Shown here: positions 14,030 to 17,680 of the stretch, one piece after another
How the letters are laid out: every line of letters begins with the position of its first letter
How positions within the stretch are numbered: position 1 is the first letter of the stretch
Assembly (NCBI GenBank): GCA_003531665.1
Contig: DQFC01000005.1
Coordinates: 8,388 to 26,067, forward strand
Length of the DNA: 17,680 nt
DNA from: Candidatus Collierbacteria bacterium
Lineage (GTDB): Bacteria; Patescibacteriota; Microgenomatia; UBA1400; MFAQ01
Reading direction: 5' to 3'
Position numbers and translations under genes: made by a program
The notes under the pieces: generated by a model
What the model was told of the DNA's origin: nothing
Seen by the model: the letters and a program-made list of their open reading frames with translations, nothing else
The model's database searches: none

Positions 14030-14671
14030 TTATGAGAGTTTCTGAACGAGGACGATATTGACCACGCCCCCGGCTGTATTTTCGGTTTCTGTCTGAAAGA
14101 TGATCTTTGCACCCATAGACTGTAGATAAGTCTCAATTTCCAATGGGTGGTAGAAACAAACAGGTCCGGAGCCACCACAATGAGAGTAGGACATGAAAGT
14201 ATCGGCGTCGATCGGCTCTTGTGACTGAGACATGCGCGAATAGAACTCGTCGCCGGTAGATAGGGTGGTGATCCAGATAAGGCCGTTTGGCAGCAAGGTA
14301 TCATAGGCGAGTCTGATGAGCTCCTTGCCGGCAGTTTTTACCTGAAACATGAGGAAATCAGACATTATTACTAGGTTGAACTTCGTTTGATTTGCCCGCA
14401 TATATTCAAGCGCATCGGCGCTGACAAGGGTCAGCTGTCCGCCCAAGCCAGCCTCGAAATATGCTTCCTCCGCATATTGCAACCAACCGTCATTACGATC
14501 GACACCGACGATCTTGAGCCCGGCGAAGGCCAGGGGCGAGCACGTGTGCCCAGTACCAAAACCGAGGTCGAGAGCGGATTGACCAGCCTCAAGAAGAGGA
14601 AGAAGGTGCTGGTGCATTTCAGGATATCCTAGTTCACCGTATGGGTAACCATCAAAAACTCTGTTGTCCAA
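14030..14671 (-). CDS. Class I SAM-dependent methyltransferase, TehB-like
   Basis: A 213-residue soluble Rossmann-fold methyltransferase. SAM-binding motif I is ALDLGFGTGHTC (33-44, D35 and the G-rich loop), motif II ends in IVGVDRND (54-61, D58 presumed to hold the SAM ribose), motif III is LVSADALEYM (82-91), and post-motif FNLVIMSDFLMFQ (98-110) resembles the STVVLMFL-type segment of TehB proteins, which methylate tellurite or other small acceptors. The acceptor here is unknown. The likely start is TTG at 14671: AAGGAG (14683-14678) lies six bases upstream and a TATAAT box at 14706-14701. A later start would cut into the conserved N-terminal YGELGYPEMH segment. It is a single-gene unit, closed by its own terminator at 13994-14020, downstream of but transcriptionally separate from the TIR gene. 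Confidence 0.82.
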   Translation of the reverse strand: MDNRVFDGYPYGELGYPEMHQHLLPLLEAGQSALDLGFGTGHTCSPLAFAGLKIVGVDRNDGWLQYAEEAYFEAGLGGQLTLVSADALEYMRANQTKFNLVIMSDFLMFQVKTAGKELIRLAYDTLLPNGLIWITTLSTGDEFYSRMSQSQEPIDADTFMSYSHCGGSGPVCFYHPLEIETYLQSMGAKIIFQTETENTAGGVVNIVLVQKLS

Positions 14672-14677
14672 GGTGCG

Positions 14678-14706
14678 CTCCTTTTTTGGGGATTCGAAAT
14701 ATTATA
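14678..14706 (-). promoter_or_regulatory. -10 box and ribosome binding site that fix the TTG start of the methyltransferase
   Basis: Minus strand: a perfect TATAAT (14706-14701) and then AAGGAG (14683-14678), six bases before TTG (14671-14669). The leader is about 20-25 bases. No good -35 was found. The Shine-Dalgarno site is the reason for choosing the non-ATG start. Confidence 0.55.
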
Positions 14707-14763
14707 ACGCACAAAACCAGACGCTTGTTGTTTACTACTCCCCTCGCATGTGTCAGGATACAT

Positions 14764-14797
14764 AAAAAATACCCTGATATTTATCAGGGTATTTTTG
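14764..14797 (-). terminator. Intrinsic terminator after the TIR gene (bidirectional in form)
   Basis: AAAAATACCCTGATA (14765-14779) is the exact reverse complement of TATCAGGGTATTTTT (14782-14796). On the minus strand the hairpin is followed by a run of six Ts (14769-14764) and begins four bases after the TAA at 14801. The symmetrical A/T flanks would also allow it to work on the plus strand. Confidence 0.9.
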
Positions 14798-14800
14798 GGT

Positions 14801-15304
14801 TTATAGCCAGATGGCTTCGGGCTTGGTGGGCTTGATTCCCAGTCGTTTCCGGCGGGCATATTCGGTCTTGAACGACTCAACCAATCGTATAGCGCTTCCC
14901 TGTACCGTCAAATCCAAGGGTTGATACCTACGGTATTCATATGGAAGTTGACAGCTTTCAATCAGAACGGAAATCAGTTTGATACCACCCTCTAATCTTT
15001 CCTGCTGAGCAGAGTATGCGATCTTCAATAGTGCCGCGTATCTGCCTTCCGCTCCCTGTGAGCCATTCGAAAAGATGGCAATGACGAAGTCAGCTTCGAA
15101 AATGGCTTTTTCTTGTTCTGTCTCTCTGACCTGGCCTGGCAACATACAGTTTTGACTGTCCCAGCAAAGTATCCCGTGGCTACGAAACATCGTAATCATG
15201 TCCCAGGCGAGCTTGTCGTCCGAGGATGCATTAAGAACAAAAATCTTGCATTTGGGGAACTTCAGCCCATCAAGAGCCTCAGATATCCTATTGACTATAC
15301 TCAT
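14801..15304 (-). CDS. TIR-domain protein
   Basis: A 167-residue single-domain protein with a TIR-like pattern. CKIFVLNASSDDKLAWDMIT (19-38) is strand A and the box-1 region, MFRSHGILCWDSQNCMLPGQ (39-58) matches the G..(V/C)W.D....PG segment, EKAIFEADFVIAIFSNGS (65-82) matches the I..AD..I...S strand, and GGIKLISVLIESCQLPYEYR (106-125) followed by YQPLDLT matches the P(V/I)...C.LP......LDLT ending. Bacterial TIR proteins often cleave NAD+ or make cyclic ADP-ribose signals in anti-phage defence. The catalytic Glu normally near S...W...E is not obvious: residues 83-96 read QGAEGRYAALLKIA, with E86 as the only candidate. No partner effector or sensor domain is fused. It has a consensus-like promoter, GGAGG site and terminator of its own. 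Confidence 0.78.
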   Translation of the reverse strand: MSIVNRISEALDGLKFPKCKIFVLNASSDDKLAWDMITMFRSHGILCWDSQNCMLPGQVRETEQEKAIFEADFVIAIFSNGSQGAEGRYAALLKIAYSAQQERLEGGIKLISVLIESCQLPYEYRRYQPLDLTVQGSAIRLVESFKTEYARRKRLGIKPTKPEAIWL

Positions 15305-15310
15305 TTTTAG

Positions 15311-15365
15311 CCTCCAATGTTATTGTGCTTAGATGTAGTTTACTCTGACACGAGCCCAATGTCAA
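15311..15365 (-). promoter_or_regulatory. Consensus-like promoter and ribosome binding site of the TIR gene
   Basis: On the minus strand a perfect TTGACA (15365-15360), a 17-base spacer and TAAACT (15342-15337). GGAGG (15315-15311) is six bases before the ATG at 15304, with a leader of about 25 bases. This is the closest match to a housekeeping promoter in the window. Confidence 0.65.
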
Positions 15366-15406
15366 CACGTTATGGGTTATCCTGCAAGGCTGAAAGTGTC
15401 AGGGGA

Positions 15407-15412
15407 TATAAT
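15407..15412 (+). promoter_or_regulatory. Candidate -10 element for the YfhO-like gene
   Basis: A perfect TATAAT ends eight bases before the ATG at 15421, so transcription would start at or one to two bases before the start codon. The -35 region is poor. GGTTAGAG between the box and ATG is not a convincing ribosome binding site. Confidence 0.4.
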
Positions 15413-15420
15413 GGTTAGAG

Positions 15421-17664
15421 ATGAAAAAGTATTTGAAATATTGGCCATTCTTAGTTTTTGCAGCAGCTTGCTTTGTATATTACTGGCGGGTGTTTCTAAA
15501 AGGGGATGTCCCCTTCCCCGGAGATCTGATGGTGGGGGCCTATTTGCCTTGGCTGGAAAACAAATGGGGTTTCCCCACGGGAGTACCGGTGAAAAATCCC
15601 CTGATCTCGGATATTTTTTCGCAGTTCTACATGTGGAAAAGTTTGGTGGCCGAAAGTTGGAGAAATCTGCAGATCCCCCTTTGGAACCCGTTTTCGTATT
15701 CAGGGTACCCTTTGATGGCTAATTTTCATTCGGGCGCGTTTTACCCTTTGGGTTTTCTTTACCTACTACTGGGAGATATTAAGGGTTGGGACTTCATGGT
15801 GATCTTGCCTTCGTTTGCCACGGCAGTGACTATGTTCCTGTACCTCCGGCAAATAAAAGTAAAGACTGTGGGGGCGGTGGTGGGTGGTCTGACATACGCT
15901 TATTCCGGTTTTGCCATAAGCTGGGCTCAGTTCGTGACTGCCGCTCACGCCATGATCTGGATGCCCTTAATTTTTATTGTGTTGGAGAAGTTTTTCGACT
16001 CCAAAAAAACCTACTATCTTTACTACTTACCCCTGATCTTCTTTCTAATGATTACCTCAGGACACTTCCAGATAATGGTCTATATCTCGGTATTGACGGT
16101 CATCTATTTTGTTTGGAAATGGATGGAGACTAAAGACTATAGATTGTTCCTGGCTACTATCATTCCAGGACTGCTGACAATGGGTCTGGCTGCTTTTCAA
16201 ATGCTACCGACTCTGGAATTAACCAAATATGGCCTGAGGTCTGTAGAAAATTACATTTCCGGATATAACTATGGTTTGCTACCCGTAAAATACTTAACCA
16301 CCTTAATTGCGCCTGATTATTTCGGCAACCCGGCTACAGGAAACTTCTTCGGCGTCTTCAATTATCATGAAGCTATTTTCTATACCGGTATATTAGCGGT
16401 ATTCTGTTTTGTCTTATCTCTTTTTCTTTTCAAAACCAATAAATATGTCAGATTCTTCGTAGTGGCGGCAGTCATCGCCTTCTTGTTTGGCTTTGATACG
16501 CCACTCGGTAAGGCCGTATACACCTTTAACGTGCCGGGGCTGTCGACCAGCGCCGCGGGGAGAGTCGCGGTAATCTTCTCCATGAGTTTGGCTGTTTTAT
16601 CGGGAATTGTTCTGTCCAATTTAGATAAAATCAGCTTTAAGAAAATAATTTTCACCATCGGGGTGATTGGTGTAGCCTACACGACCATCTATTACCTAGC
16701 CCGTTTTACCGACGGAATACTGCTGTCCCCCAACAACCCCAGCATGCTCCTGGGTCAGAGAAGAGCCGTAACTTTGAGAAACCTGATTTTACCGGGTGCC
16801 TTTGTCGGTCTGTATTCAGTGATCTTTCTTATGGCAAAAAAATGGAAGGCATTAACCGGTCTATTGATCGTGGTGATTTGTTTGGAAATGTTCCGATTTG
16901 GCTGGAAATATATTCCGTTTGTGCCTGAGCGAATTGTCTACCCCGATACTCCGGTGATTACCTTTTTGAAGGAGAAAGCCAAAACAGAAATCTTCAGAAT
17001 CGATCGGGAGAGAGCAGAGATTATGCCACCTGCGACTTGGATGCAGTACCGCTTCATGAGCCCATCAGGCTACGATCCGATGGCGATTAAGGACTATGCT
17101 AGCGCATACCAGGAGGAGATAAATGGTAACCTTAGTGGGTTGGTTGGAAGATATTCAGAACTGGAAAGATATGACTCGAAAGCTCTCGGTGACTTTAATG
17201 TCAAATACCTGCTGGCAGTCAAAAGGGATTCCGTAGGTAAACTAGGAGGGAACAATATTACCTACTCGATTGACCAGAAGAGATGGATAAAGGTTTATGA
17301 ATCGGAAGCCACGGCCGTACTGGAAAATCTGGACTACCAGCCCAGGGCCAGATATTTGGGTGATGATGGTGGAGAAATACAGATCACCTCCTATACCCCT
17401 AATACGATAAAGATCGCATATGTTGATGGGGCGAATAAGACTCTGTTGCTAGCTGACACCTGGTACCCGGGCTGGAAAGCTTTTGTAAACAATAAAGAAG
17501 TAAACATTGAAAAATGTAACAGTATTTTTCGTTGCCTTAATTTGACAGATGAAAGTGGAGAGGTGGTTTTTGATTACCAACCGGCTAGTTTTTGGTTGGG
17601 ACTCAAGATCAGTATCATCAGTGCCGCAATGACTCTAATTGGGCTGGTAATCTTACGAAGGTAG
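15421..17664 (+). CDS. YfhO-family GT-C-like membrane protein
   Basis: A complete 747-residue multi-pass membrane protein of the YfhO family. N-terminal helix (about 7-22), first loop with FPGDLMVGAYLPW (D35), ISDIFSQFYMWK (D64), IPLWNPFSYSGYPLMANFHS (85-104), then GAFYPL and many helices to about residue 500. A long outward-facing C-terminal domain follows. It ends with ADTWYPGWKAFVNNKEVNIE (YPGW 682-685), VVFDYQPASFWLGLKIS and a final helix, the standard YfhO ending. Family knowledge: YfhO in Firmicutes glycosylates lipoteichoic acid on the outside, and relatives are thought to transfer sugars from undecaprenyl-phosphate carriers. In this genome the acceptor is unknown. It lies 116 bases from the divergent TIR gene and restores the cell-surface theme after the accessory block. 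No terminator is visible in the 16 bases left. Confidence 0.88.
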   Translation: MKKYLKYWPFLVFAAACFVYYWRVFLKGDVPFPGDLMVGAYLPWLENKWGFPTGVPVKNPLISDIFSQFYMWKSLVAESWRNLQIPLWNPFSYSGYPLMANFHSGAFYPLGFLYLLLGDIKGWDFMVILPSFATAVTMFLYLRQIKVKTVGAVVGGLTYAYSGFAISWAQFVTAAHAMIWMPLIFIVLEKFFDSKKTYYLYYLPLIFFLMITSGHFQIMVYISVLTVIYFVWKWMETKDYRLFLATIIPGLLTMGLAAFQMLPTLELTKYGLRSVENYISGYNYGLLPVKYLTTLIAPDYFGNPATGNFFGVFNYHEAIFYTGILAVFCFVLSLFLFKTNKYVRFFVVAAVIAFLFGFDTPLGKAVYTFNVPGLSTSAAGRVAVIFSMSLAVLSGIVLSNLDKISFKKIIFTIGVIGVAYTTIYYLARFTDGILLSPNNPSMLLGQRRAVTLRNLILPGAFVGLYSVIFLMAKKWKALTGLLIVVICLEMFRFGWKYIPFVPERIVYPDTPVITFLKEKAKTEIFRIDRERAEIMPPATWMQYRFMSPSGYDPMAIKDYASAYQEEINGNLSGLVGRYSELERYDSKALGDFNVKYLLAVKRDSVGKLGGNNITYSIDQKRWIKVYESEATAVLENLDYQPRARYLGDDGGEIQITSYTPNTIKIAYVDGANKTLLLADTWYPGWKAFVNNKEVNIEKCNSIFRCLNLTDESGEVVFDYQPASFWLGLKISIISAAMTLIGLVILRR

Positions 17665-17680
17665 TTACGTTTTGATACAA

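Noticed and set aside
15372..15722. Plus-strand open frame overlapping the start of the YfhO-like gene.
   Set aside because: It is out of frame with a protein whose YfhO motifs are unmistakable, and its translation has no coherent pattern.

Overview
The window looks like part of the chromosome of an ultra-small bacterium of the Candidate Phyla Radiation (Patescibacteria), most probably a Microgenomates-like lineage. This is an inference from several signs: dense arrays of tandem GT-C membrane glycosyltransferases with overlapping genes, very short promoter-to-start distances that suggest leaderless mRNAs, and a CCTGCC...GGCAGG palindrome of a kind I remember as common in these genomes. TGA is used as a stop (for example at 2031-2033), so this is the standard bacterial code and not the TGA=Gly code of Gracilibacteria. 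No rRNA, tRNA, CRISPR array or transposase was seen.

Region 1 (1-8226, minus strand) is one tightly packed run of seven genes. It starts with a GT87-like mannosyltransferase-type protein (6976-8226) and continues through four GT39/ArnT/PMT-like polyprenyl-phosphate-sugar glycosyltransferases (4590-6272, 2031-3728, 331-2034, and one cut by the left edge). Two short membrane proteins (6269-6973 and 3729-4544) are interleaved, each placed directly upstream of a full-length GT39-like gene. The short proteins align by eye with the middle of the GT39-like enzymes, around a shared HNK motif, but lack the catalytic N-terminal loop with its Asp-Glu pair and the C-terminal extracytoplasmic domain. This repeated short-plus-full pairing is the most unusual feature of the region.

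Region 2 (8227-11521): a 61-base divergent promoter region leads rightwards into another GT-C enzyme (8288-9838). It meets two overlapping minus-strand GT2 glycosyltransferases (9835-10653, 10646-11521) tail to tail, with the stop codons sharing bases. Together with region 1 this is a cell-surface glycan or glycoprotein assembly locus: GT2 enzymes act on nucleotide sugars in the cytoplasm, and GT-C enzymes transfer sugars from lipid carriers on the outer face of the membrane.

Region 3 (11522-15420) is different: small soluble-protein genes, mostly single transcription units with their own promoters, Shine-Dalgarno sites and strong terminators. It holds two uncharacterised proteins, a clear DUF4256 protein, a 79-residue small protein, a TehB-like SAM methyltransferase and a TIR-domain protein. 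A 33-base repeat (31/33 identical, with weaker similarity extending about 30 bases to its left) occurs in direct orientation on both sides of the gene at 12462-12833. This looks like an accessory insertion within the surface-glycan locus, possibly with a defence or stress role.

Region 4 (15421-17664) returns to surface biogenesis with a complete 747-residue YfhO-family membrane protein on the plus strand.
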